Positions 1 through 7,739 are shown, numbered from the stretch's first letter. The stretch is 42,295 bases of DNA from Pseudomonas putida (GCF_028682635.1 NZ_JANHLK010000039.1:1-42295), one strand, 5' to 3'. Numbers and translations: made by a program. Notes: generated from the letters alone by a model not told the origin.

Positions 1-21
1 AGCTTCAGATCTCTCGTCAGC

Positions 22-216
22 GGGAGGCGAATTCTACAGCGTTACACGCTGCTGTCAACACCTCTTTTTCAACTTCCTCTTGGCCTCGATGAACTGAAGC
101 AACGTGCTGTCAAAACTACGTAACTCATTGTTTACCAAGGAGTTTTCCGTTTCGACTGCGCCGGAAGTGGGGGGAATTATAGGCTTCCAGAATCTGCCGT
201 CAACCTCTATTTTCAC
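22..216. repeat. Two-copy direct repeat in noncoding DNA at the window start
   Basis: No gene is visible in 1-291. Two related blocks lie about 145 bp apart. Block A (22-72) has GGGAGGCGAATTCTA and then CTGCTGTCAACACCTCTTTT. Block B (167-216) has GTGGGGGGAATTATAG and then CTGCCGTCAACCTCTATTTT. The shared pattern is G-rich, GAATTNTA, about 15-20 bp, CTGYYGTCAAC and a pyrimidine run. The gene to the left is outside the window, so this may be its leader or promoter region. From memory, similar blocks recur between genes in Pseudomonas genomes; that is not verified here. Confidence 0.5.
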
Positions 217-250
217 AAAACTGTCATATAGCTAAAAAGCACCAGAAACA

Positions 251-283
251 AAAAGGCCGACCCGTTGGGTCGGCCGTCTTTAC
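251..283 (-). terminator. Rho-independent terminator of mmsA
   Basis: A perfect 9-bp stem GGCCGACCC / GGGTCGGCC (255-263 and 267-275) has a 3-nt loop. Read on the minus strand it is followed by TTTTTGTTT. It lies 17 bp past the mmsA stop codon, so it ends the bauA-mmsA transcript. The plus-strand side has only a short T run. Confidence 0.85.
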
Positions 284-291
284 CCTTCTAC

Positions 292-1785
292 TTACAAACT
301 AGGGAAAGCGAACTGCGAAGCTTCATGGCTCGCACGTTGCGGCCAGCGCTGGGTGATGGCTTTGCGGCGGGTGTAGAAACGCACACCATCCGGGCCGTAG
401 GCATGCAGGTCGCCGAACAGCGAACGTTTCCAGCCACCAAAGCTGTGGTAGGCCACTGGCACCGGTAACGGTACGTTAACGCCGACCATGCCGACTTCGA
501 TCTCGTCGCAGAACAGGCGCGCCGCTTCCCCGTCACGGGTGAAGATGCAGGTGCCGTTGCCGTACTCGTGATCGTTGATCAGTTGCATCGCCTCTTCCAG
601 GCTGTTCACACGGACGACGCACAGCACCGGCCCGAAGATCTCTTCTTTATAGATGCGCATTTCTGGCGTGACGTTGTCGAACAGGCAGCCACCCAGGAAG
701 AAGCCTTCCTCATGACCGGCCACGGTCAGACCACGACCGTCCACGACCAGTGTCGCACCGGCTGCTACGCCGTCTTCCACGTAACCGCTGACCTTGTCCC
801 GCGCTTGACCCGTGACCAGAGGCCCCATGTCCAGACCGCAGGAAGTGCCAGCACCGATTTTCAGCGCCTGGATTTGTGGAACCAGTTTGGCCACGAGAGC
901 ATCTGCAACCTGGTCGCCGACACACACGGCTACCGAGATTGCCATGCAGCGCTCGCCGCAGGAACCGTAAGCCGCGCCCATCAGTGCGCTGACCGCGTTG
1001 TCCAGATCGGCATCCGGCATCAGCACTGCGTGGTTCTTCGCACCACCCAGGGCCTGGACGCGTTTGCCGCGCTTGGTGCCTTCGCTATAGATGTACTCGG
1101 CAATCGGGGTCGAACCGACGAAGCTCAGTGCCTTGACTTCCGGCGCTTCGATCAGCGCGTCCACCGCAGCCTTGTCGCCGTGCACCACGCTCAATACGCC
1201 TTTCGGCAAACCAGCTTCCAGCAGCAACTGGGCAATCAGCAGCGTCGAGCTCGGATCACGCTCGGATGGCTTGAGGATGAAGCAGTTGCCGCAGACGATG
1301 GCCAGCGGGTACATCCACAGCGGCACCATGGCCGGGAAGTTGAACGGGGTGATACCGGCCACTACGCCCAGTGGCTGGAAGTCGGACCATGCATCGATGT
1401 TCGGGCCGACGTTGCGGCTGTATTCGCCCTTGAGGATTTCCGGCGCCGCGCAAGCGAACTCGACGTTCTCGATACCGCGCTTCAGTTCACCGGCGGCGTC
1501 TTCCAGGGTCTTGCCGTGTTCTTCGCTGATCAGTTGGGCGATACGTCCTTCGTTCTGCTCCAGCAGTTGCTTGAAGCGGAACATGACCTGGGCACGCTTG
1601 GCCGGTGGCGTATTGCGCCAGGCCGGGAATGCAGCCTTGGCCGCGTCGATAGCGCTCTGGATGGTTTCGCGAGTCGCCAGCGGCAACTTGTGGATAGCCT
1701 GGCCGGTAGACGGGTTGAACACATCAACCGCGCGACCGTTCTCGGTCACCAGTTCGCCATTGATCAAATGCGGAATAACGCTCAT
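292..1785 (-). CDS. mmsA: CoA-acylating (methyl)malonate-semialdehyde dehydrogenase
   Basis: A 497-residue member of the MmsA/IolA branch of the aldehyde dehydrogenase superfamily, of normal length. It oxidises malonate or methylmalonate semialdehyde to acetyl- or propionyl-CoA with NAD+ and CoA in the cytosol. The catalytic cysteine is Cys280 in GSCGERCMAIS. The usual general-base Glu motif (ELGGK) is replaced by ALGGAKNH, as expected in this CoA-dependent branch. The start was chosen at MSVIPHLING because AGGAG sits just upstream; the open frame continues further but without a domain. It lies 74 bp downstream of bauA in the same direction. Its P. aeruginosa counterpart in the beta-alanine locus is called bauC, so it probably finishes beta-alanine (and beta-aminoisobutyrate) breakdown. 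Confidence 0.95.
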   Translation of the reverse strand: MSVIPHLINGELVTENGRAVDVFNPSTGQAIHKLPLATRETIQSAIDAAKAAFPAWRNTPPAKRAQVMFRFKQLLEQNEGRIAQLISEEHGKTLEDAAGELKRGIENVEFACAAPEILKGEYSRNVGPNIDAWSDFQPLGVVAGITPFNFPAMVPLWMYPLAIVCGNCFILKPSERDPSSTLLIAQLLLEAGLPKGVLSVVHGDKAAVDALIEAPEVKALSFVGSTPIAEYIYSEGTKRGKRVQALGGAKNHAVLMPDADLDNAVSALMGAAYGSCGERCMAISVAVCVGDQVADALVAKLVPQIQALKIGAGTSCGLDMGPLVTGQARDKVSGYVEDGVAAGATLVVDGRGLTVAGHEEGFFLGGCLFDNVTPEMRIYKEEIFGPVLCVVRVNSLEEAMQLINDHEYGNGTCIFTRDGEAARLFCDEIEVGMVGVNVPLPVPVAYHSFGGWKRSLFGDLHAYGPDGVRFYTRRKAITQRWPQRASHEASQFAFPSL

Positions 1786-1810
1786 GGAAGCTCCTGAAAA
1801 GTTGTCCACA

Positions 1811-1832
1811 GGCGCGCCCGAATCGGCGCGCC
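1811..1832. repeat. GC-rich hairpin between bauA and mmsA
   Basis: GGCGCGCC occurs twice (1811-1818 and 1825-1832), separated by 6 nt. Because the 8-mer is itself palindromic, the pair is both a direct and an inverted repeat. It can form a strong hairpin in the bauA-mmsA intercistronic RNA. There is no T run, so it is more likely an mRNA processing or stability element than a terminator. Confidence 0.5.
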
Positions 1833-1859
1833 CGTTGTTTGTAGGTATGTAAGGAGAAA

Positions 1860-3209
1860 TCAGTCGATCTTGCCGAGCACTTCGCCGACCGCGTCGAATA
1901 GACGATCCAGGTCCTGCGGCTTGCTGTTGAACGTTGGGCCGAACTGCAGGGTGTCGCCGCCGAAGCGCACGTAGAACCCGGCTTTCCACAAGGCCATGCC
2001 CGCTTCGAACGGACGCACGATGGCGTCGCCGTCACGTGGCGCGATCTGGATCGCACCCGCCAGGCCATAGTTACGAATGTCGATGACGTTCTTGGTGCCC
2101 TTGAGGCCATGCAGCGCGTTTTCGAAATGCGGTGCGACTTCGGCGACGCTCTGTACCAGGTTTTCCTTCTGCAGCAGATCCAGTGCTGCCAGGCCGGCGG
2201 CGCACGCCACCGGGTGTGCGGAATAGGTGTAGCCGTGGGGGAATTCCACCGCGTATTCAGGCGTCGGCTGATTCATGAACGTCTGGTAGATCTCGGAGCT
2301 GGCAATGACCGCGCCCATCGGGATCGCACCGTTGGTGACTTGCTTGGCGATGCACATCAGGTCCGGGGTCACGCCAAAGGTGTCGGCACCGAACATGTTG
2401 CCGGTACGGCCGAAACCGGTGATCACTTCGTCGAACACCAGCAGGATGTTGTGCTGATCGCAGATCTCGCGCAGACGTTTCAGGTAACCCTGCGGCGGAA
2501 CCAGTACGCCAGCGGAACCGGCCAGAGGCTCAACGAATACCGCCGCGATGTTCGAGGCATCGTGCAGCTCGATCAGCTTGAGCAGTTCGTCAGCCAGGGC
2601 GATACCGCCCTGCTCCGGCATGCCACGGGAGAACGCATTGCTTGCCAGCAAGGTGTGCGGCAGGTGATCGACGTCCATCATCGCCTGGCCGAACAACTTG
2701 CGGTTGCCGTTGACGCCACCCAGGCTGGTGCCGGCGATGTTCACGCCGTGGTAGCCACGGGCACGACCGATCATCTTGGTCTTGGTCGACTGGCCTTTCA
2801 GGCGCCAGTAGGCACGCACCATTTTCACGGCGGTGTCGGCGCACTCGGAACCCGAGTCGGTGAAAAACACGTGGTTCAGGTTGCCCGGGGTCAGGTCGGT
2901 GATTTTCTCTGCCAGCTGGAACGACAGCGGGTGACCGTACTGGAAGCCTGGCGAGTAATCGAGGGTGCCCAGTTGCTTGGCGACCGCTTCCTGGATTTCC
3001 TTGCGAGTGTGCCCTGCGCCGCAGGTCCACAGACCCGACAGCGAGTCATAGACCTTGCGACCCTTGTCGTCGATCAGCCAGCTGCCCTCGGCACCCACGA
3101 TCAGGCGCGGATCGCGCTGAAAGTTACGGTTGGCGGTGTACGGCATCCAGTGAGCATCGAGCTTGAGCTGGCTGGCCAGGGATGTCGGGGCGTTTTCAGG
3201 CAAGTTCAT
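1860..3209 (-). CDS. bauA: Omega-amino acid (beta-alanine):pyruvate aminotransferase
   Basis: A 449-residue class III PLP aminotransferase, the same length as the well-known Pseudomonas omega-amino acid:pyruvate transaminase. It moves the amino group of beta-alanine to pyruvate, giving malonate semialdehyde (the MmsA substrate) and alanine. The PLP lysine is Lys289 in CIAKQVTNGA. The aspartate that holds the PLP ring is in FDEVITGFGR, and the substrate-side motif LWTCGAGHTRKE is also present. The start MNLPENAP has GAGG about 8 nt upstream. It is the first gene of the minus-strand pair and is divergent from the LysR gene bauR, which is the arrangement of a LysR-activated catabolic operon. Confidence 0.95.
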   Translation of the reverse strand: MNLPENAPTSLASQLKLDAHWMPYTANRNFQRDPRLIVGAEGSWLIDDKGRKVYDSLSGLWTCGAGHTRKEIQEAVAKQLGTLDYSPGFQYGHPLSFQLAEKITDLTPGNLNHVFFTDSGSECADTAVKMVRAYWRLKGQSTKTKMIGRARGYHGVNIAGTSLGGVNGNRKLFGQAMMDVDHLPHTLLASNAFSRGMPEQGGIALADELLKLIELHDASNIAAVFVEPLAGSAGVLVPPQGYLKRLREICDQHNILLVFDEVITGFGRTGNMFGADTFGVTPDLMCIAKQVTNGAIPMGAVIASSEIYQTFMNQPTPEYAVEFPHGYTYSAHPVACAAGLAALDLLQKENLVQSVAEVAPHFENALHGLKGTKNVIDIRNYGLAGAIQIAPRDGDAIVRPFEAGMALWKAGFYVRFGGDTLQFGPTFNSKPQDLDRLFDAVGEVLGKID

Positions 3210-3255
3210 GGGTAAAACCTCGCAAGGCAATAAGCGCGTAAGGATTGAAACCGCT

Positions 3256-3299
3256 GTTGCAGCTAAATTGCCACGGGGATAAAGTCGGTGAAATGCAAC
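3256..3299. promoter_or_regulatory. bauA-bauR divergent promoter region with GTTGCA/TGCAAC inverted repeat
   Basis: The 136-bp space between the divergent bauA and bauR genes holds perfect 6-bp arms GTTGCA (3256-3261) and TGCAAC (3294-3299), with 32 bp between them. LysR activators usually bind dyads in such spaces, so this is a candidate BauR site. The arms are short and chance is not excluded. Confidence 0.3.
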
Positions 3300-3345
3300 T
3301 TTTCTAACCTTCAGTCAGCCCCTCACTAAACTATCGAGTAAACGC

Positions 3346-4266
3346 ATGTCCAGCCGTCGCCCCGATCCACTGGCGCAAGTCAGCGACTTTGATATTCGCC
3401 TGCTGCGGATCTTTCGCAGCGTGGTCGAAAGTGGCGGCTTCTCTGCGGCTGAAAGCGTTCTCGGTATCGGCCGCTCGGCCATCAGCCAGCAGATGAGCGA
3501 TCTGGAGCAGCGCCTGGGTTTGCGCCTGTGCCAACGTGGCCGTGCCGGTTTTTCCCTGACCGAAGAAGGTCGTGAGGTTTATCAATCGGCGTTGCAGCTG
3601 CTAAATGCCCTGGAAAGTTTCCGCACCGAGGTCAACGGCCTGCACCAGCACTTGCGCGGCGAATTGACCATCGGCCTGACCGACAACCTGGTCACCCTGC
3701 CCCACATGCGCATCACCCACGCCCTGTCGCAATTGAAGGAACGCGGCCCGGACGTGCAGATCCAGATCCGCATGATCGCGCCCAACGAAGTGGAACAAGG
3801 CGTGCTCGACGGGCGCCTGCATGTCGGCGTAGTGCCGCAGGCCAGTGCGCTGTCGGGGCTGGAGTATCAGCCGCTGTATAGCGAACGCTCGCTGCTGTAC
3901 TGCGCGGTTGGCCACCCACTGTTTTATGTCGATGACAAGCAACTGGACGACGGGCGTTTGAACAGCCAGGACGCCATCGCCCCGACCTTCCGTTTGCCAG
4001 CGGATATCCAGGCGCATTATCAGGCGCTCAATTGCACCGCCAGCGCATCGGACCGCGAGGGCATGGCGTTCCTGATCCTGACCGGGCGCTACATCGGCTA
4101 CCTGCCGGACCATTACGCCAGCCTTTGGGTGCAGCAAGGCCGGTTGCGCGCATTGAAATCAAAAACCCGTTTCTATGATCTCAGCCTGGCTTCGGTGACC
4201 CGCAAGGGGCGTCGTCCGCACCTGGTTCTGGAAAGTTTTCTCGAAAGCCTGGCCGCAACACGCTGA
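3346..4266 (+). CDS. bauR: LysR-type regulator of the beta-alanine operon
   Basis: A 306-residue LysR-type regulator. The N-terminal winged helix-turn-helix (about residues 13-72) includes FRSVVESGGFSAAESVLGIGRSAISQQMSDLEQRLG. The rest is a periplasmic-binding-protein-like co-inducer domain. It is divergent from bauA-mmsA with 136 bp between start codons. In P. aeruginosa the LysR-type gene next to bauA is bauR, the activator for beta-alanine use; assignment here rests on position and family, not on tested function. The start codon lacks a strong Shine-Dalgarno sequence, but the HTH begins soon after it. Confidence 0.85.
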   Translation: MSSRRPDPLAQVSDFDIRLLRIFRSVVESGGFSAAESVLGIGRSAISQQMSDLEQRLGLRLCQRGRAGFSLTEEGREVYQSALQLLNALESFRTEVNGLHQHLRGELTIGLTDNLVTLPHMRITHALSQLKERGPDVQIQIRMIAPNEVEQGVLDGRLHVGVVPQASALSGLEYQPLYSERSLLYCAVGHPLFYVDDKQLDDGRLNSQDAIAPTFRLPADIQAHYQALNCTASASDREGMAFLILTGRYIGYLPDHYASLWVQQGRLRALKSKTRFYDLSLASVTRKGRRPHLVLESFLESLAATR

Positions 4267-4341
4267 ACATCCGGTTGTGGTGTATTCGGTTTTACGCTAT
4301 CAACGCACTGGATGCACCCACCCCCTTGTCCGGAAGTGCCT

Positions 4342-4992
4342 ATGACCTTTGAAGTCCCAGCCCACAGCGGCAAACCCGCCAGCCGCATTCGTCAGAAGAA
4401 CGAAGAGACCATCATCAAAGCAGCCGAAGACGAGTTCGCCCGTCACGGGTTCAAGGGCACCAGCATGAACACCATCGCCCTGAATGCCGGCTTGCCGAAG
4501 GCGAACCTGCATTACTACTTCACCAACAAACTCGGTTTGTACGTGGCGGTGCTGAGCAACATCATCGAGTTGTGGGACAGCACCTTCAATACCCTGACCG
4601 CGCAAGACGACCCGGCCGAAGCCCTGACCCGCTATATCCGCGCCAAAATGGAGTTTTCCCGGCGCCAGCCGCAAGCCTCCCGAATCTTCGCCATGGAGGT
4701 CATCAGTGGCGGCGAATGCCTGACCGAATATTTCAACCAGGACTATCGCACCTGGTTCCAGGGCCGTGCCGCGGTGTTCCAGGCGTGGATCGACGCTGGC
4801 AAAATGGACCCGGTCGACCCGGTGCACCTGATTTTCCTGTTGTGGGGCAGCACCCAGCATTACGCCGACTTCGCCACTCAGATCTGCCGGGTCAGCGGGC
4901 GCAGCAAGCTGACCAAGCAAGACATGGAAGACGCCGGCAACAACCTGATCCGTATCATTCTCAAAGGCTGCGGCCTGACACCCTCTCTCTAA
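4342..4992 (+). CDS. TetR-family regulator, RutR-like
   Basis: A 216-residue TetR-family repressor. The HTH (about residues 20-65) includes FKGTSMNTIALNAGLPKANLHYYF. The C-terminal half closely follows E. coli RutR, for example PQASRIFAMEVISGG and HLIFLLWGSTQHYADFA. RutR binds uracil and thymine and controls pyrimidine and purine genes. The start at MTFEVPAHSG was chosen because GGAAG precedes it; an upstream in-frame ATG adds ten unlikely residues. It sits between the bau genes and the nucleobase transport cluster. Beta-alanine and beta-aminoisobutyrate are end products of uracil and thymine breakdown, so a pyrimidine-sensing role is a reasonable inference. No pyrimidine-degradation gene is next to it, so its target is unknown. 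Confidence 0.85.
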   Translation: MTFEVPAHSGKPASRIRQKNEETIIKAAEDEFARHGFKGTSMNTIALNAGLPKANLHYYFTNKLGLYVAVLSNIIELWDSTFNTLTAQDDPAEALTRYIRAKMEFSRRQPQASRIFAMEVISGGECLTEYFNQDYRTWFQGRAAVFQAWIDAGKMDPVDPVHLIFLLWGSTQHYADFATQICRVSGRSKLTKQDMEDAGNNLIRIILKGCGLTPSL

Positions 4993-4999
4993 GACCCCT

Positions 5000-5581
5000 A
5001 TGCCTTTTACCCTCAGCGACTTCTGCGAATACCGCGAAGAGATTCGCAAAAGCCGCTTCATCACCTTCGCCGCGCCGATCGGCAGCCCCGCCGAAGCCCA
5101 AGCTTTCATAGCCCAGCACAGCGATCCGAACGCGACGCACAATTGCTGGGCGTGGAAGCTCGGCGATCAATACCGCAGCACTGACGATGGCGAACCCGGC
5201 GGCACGGCTGGGCGGCCGATCCTGGCGGCCATCGAGGCACAGGATTGTGATCAGGTCGTCGTACTGGTGATTCGCTGGTATGGCGGCATTCAACTGGGCA
5301 CCGGTGGACTGGCCCGGGCTTACGGCGGCGGTGCCAATAAGTGCCTGCAAACGGCGCCGAAGATTGAGTTGATCAGTCGGGTGCCGGTGCGCTGTGCCTG
5401 TGCGTTTGGTGAGTTGGCGTTGGTCAAGCTGCGGGTTGCGGAACTTGGTGGGCTGGTGGTGCACGAGGATTTCACGGCCAATGGCGTTGAACTGCAATTG
5501 GCGGTGGGTGCCGGGCAGATCGACACATTGCAATCTCTACTCGCCGACTTGAGTCGTGGACGGATTGTGTTGCAGCACTAG
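5000..5581 (+). CDS. YigZ/IMPACT family protein
   Basis: A 193-residue protein of the YigZ/IMPACT family. The N-terminal UPF0029 domain shows EIRKSRFITFAAPIGS, THNCWAWKLG, DDGEPGGTAGRPIL and VVLVIRWYGGIQLGTGGLARAYGG, which are the conserved blocks of the family. A small C-terminal alpha/beta domain follows. The biochemical role in bacteria is not settled; eukaryotic IMPACT acts in translational control. It starts 7 bp after the RutR-like gene, so the two are probably cotranscribed, although no clear Shine-Dalgarno sequence is seen. A REP palindrome lies directly after the stop. Confidence 0.9.
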   Translation: MPFTLSDFCEYREEIRKSRFITFAAPIGSPAEAQAFIAQHSDPNATHNCWAWKLGDQYRSTDDGEPGGTAGRPILAAIEAQDCDQVVVLVIRWYGGIQLGTGGLARAYGGGANKCLQTAPKIELISRVPVRCACAFGELALVKLRVAELGGLVVHEDFTANGVELQLAVGAGQIDTLQSLLADLSRGRIVLQH

Positions 5582-5588
5582 CAAGATC

Positions 5589-5665
5589 AAAAGATCGCAG
5601 CCTGCGGCGGCTCCTACAGGGGATCGCGGACATCCTGTAGGAGCTGCCGCAGGCTGCGATCTTTT
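5589..5665. repeat. REP-type palindrome (AAAGATCGCAGCCTGCGGC family)
   Basis: Arms at 5589-5620 and 5634-5665 are inverted copies with a single mismatch (GCGGCGGCTC versus GCGGCAGCTC). It lies 8 bp after the yigZ stop and may also block 3' exonucleases or help end transcription. A shorter member of the same family is at 22625-22672. Confidence 0.9.
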
Positions 5666-5722
5666 GGGGCACGCGCATTTTTTGCATATTCCATAGTTGC
5701 CCACATCTGCTGTGCACCCGAC

Positions 5723-5731
5723 TGTGGATAA
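5723..5731 (-). promoter_or_regulatory. Perfect DnaA box 1
   Basis: TGTGGATAA on the plus strand is TTATCCACA on the minus strand, the consensus high-affinity DnaA box. Confidence 0.6.
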
Positions 5732-5809
5732 CCTGAGCACATAACGCTGTAACCCTTCTGTCATGCGGCTTTGCGGGCTTTGCTCATTTTTCGTCCATTT
5801 CGCCCATAA

Positions 5810-5836
5810 AATTGTTAAATCCAATTAAAAACAATT
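5810..5836. promoter_or_regulatory. AT-rich inverted repeat, possible operator
   Basis: AATTGTT (5810-5816) and AACAATT (5830-5836) are perfect inverted arms 13 bp apart, centred in the most AT-rich tract of the region. It could be an operator for the ABC operon or simply AT-rich sequence that melts easily. Confidence 0.35.
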
Positions 5837-5924
5837 AGTTAGAGTGGTTTAGCACTTTTAGAAGATAGCCGCCCCACGCTTATGCCCGTCCCTTGAGCTT
5901 GCGCACAAATACTGTGGAGCAATC

Positions 5925-5933
5925 TGTGGATAA
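5925..5933 (-). promoter_or_regulatory. Perfect DnaA box 2
   Basis: TGTGGATAA, the complement of TTATCCACA. A weaker 7-of-9 match (TGTGGAGCA, 5913-5921) lies just before it in the same orientation. Confidence 0.6.
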
Positions 5934-6147
5934 CCCGTTCATGGCTGGCGCGGCTGCATATCCGGCATGGCTTGCCGGCGAATGCTCATTTTTTGATCAA
6001 GAGACCACGCGCAAAACCGGAGCCGGCTCAACCGCCCTGCACTTTTGTGGTGCCCGGTTTGCGGTGCGTCCCGGCCTGCCAGCGCGCAAAGTGGCTTGGC
6101 GCACGCGGCCCAGGCAAATTTCCTGACCTGATGGCCAGAAAATTGCT

Positions 6148-6156
6148 TTATCCACA
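6148..6156 (+). promoter_or_regulatory. Perfect DnaA box 3
   Basis: TTATCCACA on the plus strand, 29 bp before the ATG of the ABC ATPase gene. It is opposite in orientation to boxes 1 and 2, so the three boxes flank the AT-rich tract from both sides. Confidence 0.6.
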
Positions 6157-6185
6157 GGCATGCACTTCATCGAACCGAGCCTGTC

Positions 6186-7739
6186 ATGCCCATCGCCGAT
6201 CCAACGCCCCGCCTGCAACTGAGCAGAATCAGTAAACGCTACCCCGGCTGCCTGGCCAACGATGCCATCGACCTGACGATCGCCCCGGGTGAAATCCACG
6301 CCCTGCTCGGCGAAAACGGTGCAGGCAAAAGCACCCTGATGAAGATCATCTACGGCGTCGTGCAGGCCGACGCCGGCGAGATGTTCTGGCATGGCCAGCC
6401 CGTGACCCTGCGCAACCCGGCCCAGGCTCGCGACCTGGGGATCGGCATGGTGTTCCAGCACTTCTCGCTGTTTGAAACCTTGAGTGTGGCGCAGAACATC
6501 GCCCTGGCCATGGGCCCGGCGGCAGGCACGCCCAGCCAGCTTGAACGCGAAATCAGCGAAGTGTCGCAGCGCTACGGCATGGCGCTGGAGCCGCAGCGAC
6601 TTGTCCACAGCCTGTCCATCGGCGAGCGGCAACGGGTGGAAATCATTCGCTGCCTGATGCAGGACATCCGCCTGCTGATTCTCGACGAACCGACCTCGGT
6701 GTTGACCCCGCAGGAGGCCGACGATTTATTCGTGACCTTGCGCCGACTGGCTGCCGAGGGCTGCAGCATTCTGTTCATCAGCCATAAACTCGCCGAAGTG
6801 CGTGCGCTGTGCCACAGCGCCACCGTGTTGCGCGGCGGACGAGTGGCCGGCCATTGCGTGCCGGCCGAATACTCGGATCGGCAACTGGCGCGCCTGATGG
6901 TGGGCGATGCGGCGGAGTTGATCACCGATTACCCGAAGGTGACGGGCACTGATGTGTTTTTGCACATGCAAGGCTTGTCCTGGCACAACCCGGACCCGTT
7001 CGGCTGTTCGCTCAAGGCCATCGACCTTGCGGTGCGCAGCGGCGAGATAGTCGGCATCGCCGGTGTCGCCGGCAATGGTCAGGATGAACTGCTGGCGTTG
7101 CTCAGCGGTGAAGAACGGCTGGGCCGCAACGACGCTGCAACCATCCGTTTCGGCGGCGAAGCGGTCGCGCATTTACGCCCCGATGCCCGCCGCCAGCGCG
7201 GACTGGCCTTCGTCCCGGCCGAACGCCTGGGGCATGGCGCCGTACCGGACCTGAGCCTGGCGGACAACGCCCTGCTTACTGCATTCCAGCACGGGCTGGT
7301 GAGCAAGGGGCTGATTCAGCGCGCCAAGGTCCTGGCACTGGCGCAAGACATCATTCGCCGCTTCGGGGTCAAGGCAGCCGGCCCCCAGGCACCGGCCCGC
7401 AGCCTGTCCGGCGGTAACCTGCAGAAATTCATCCTTGGCCGGGAAATACTTCAACAGCCGAAATTGCTGGTGGCCGCGCACCCGACCTGGGGCGTGGATG
7501 TCGGCGCGGCCGCGACCATTCACCGGGCGTTGATCGCCCTGCGCGATGCCGGCGCGGCGATCCTGGTGATTTCCGAAGACCTCGACGAATTGTTCCAGAT
7601 CAGCGACCGCCTCGGTGCCTTGTGTGGCGGACAGTTATCGCCGCTCAAGGCCACCGTCGACACCCGCCTGAGCGATGTTGGTGGCTGGATGGCCGGCCAG
7701 TTCGACACCCCTCAACTACCCGCCTGCGCAATACGTTAA
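6186..7739 (+). CDS. Nucleoside-type ABC transporter, twin ATP-binding subunit
   Basis: A 517-residue protein with two ABC domains, as in NupA/YufO and sugar-type importers. Domain 1 is complete: Walker A GENGAGKST (residues 42-50), Q-loop VFQHFSLF, signature LSIGERQRVE and Walker B LLILDEPTS. Domain 2 is degenerate: AGNGQDELLALL in place of Walker A and LVAAHPTWGVD in place of Walker B, but signature LSGGNLQKF is intact. One catalytic and one degenerate site is usual in this group. It is the first gene of a three-gene operon with two permeases. The partner binding protein is probably the BMP-type protein at 13901. Substrate is inferred as purine nucleosides or bases from the neighbouring deaminases. 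Confidence 0.92.
   Translation: MPIADPTPRLQLSRISKRYPGCLANDAIDLTIAPGEIHALLGENGAGKSTLMKIIYGVVQADAGEMFWHGQPVTLRNPAQARDLGIGMVFQHFSLFETLSVAQNIALAMGPAAGTPSQLEREISEVSQRYGMALEPQRLVHSLSIGERQRVEIIRCLMQDIRLLILDEPTSVLTPQEADDLFVTLRRLAAEGCSILFISHKLAEVRALCHSATVLRGGRVAGHCVPAEYSDRQLARLMVGDAAELITDYPKVTGTDVFLHMQGLSWHNPDPFGCSLKAIDLAVRSGEIVGIAGVAGNGQDELLALLSGEERLGRNDAATIRFGGEAVAHLRPDARRQRGLAFVPAERLGHGAVPDLSLADNALLTAFQHGLVSKGLIQRAKVLALAQDIIRRFGVKAAGPQAPARSLSGGNLQKFILGREILQQPKLLVAAHPTWGVDVGAAATIHRALIALRDAGAAILVISEDLDELFQISDRLGALCGGQLSPLKATVDTRLSDVGGWMAGQFDTPQLPACAIR

Larger units (their letters stand above)
5582..6185. other. 604-bp gene-free region upstream of the nucleoside ABC operon
   Basis: No convincing gene is present; two short open frames here lack ribosome-binding sites and domain features. 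It contains, in order, a REP palindrome (5589-5665), a DnaA box (5723-5731), an AT-rich tract around 5804-5845 with a 7-bp inverted repeat, a DnaA box (5925-5933), a GC-rich stretch, and a third DnaA box (6148-6156) ending about 30 bp before the ABC ATPase start. It must also hold the ABC operon promoter, which I cannot place. Confidence 0.7.

Noticed and set aside
568..1797. 409-residue open frame on the plus strand opposite mmsA
   Set aside because: It is a shadow of the mmsA frame; composition is Arg/His/Gln-rich with no domain or ribosome-binding site.
5723..6156. Chromosomal replication origin oriC
   Set aside because: No dnaA, dnaN, rpmH or gidA-type neighbours are present; only three boxes are seen. 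The cluster is reported as a DnaA-binding candidate, not as oriC.
5893..6235. Two short open frames in the gene-free region before the ABC operon
   Set aside because: No Shine-Dalgarno sequence, no domain, and both overlap the DnaA-box area. I treat the region as noncoding.
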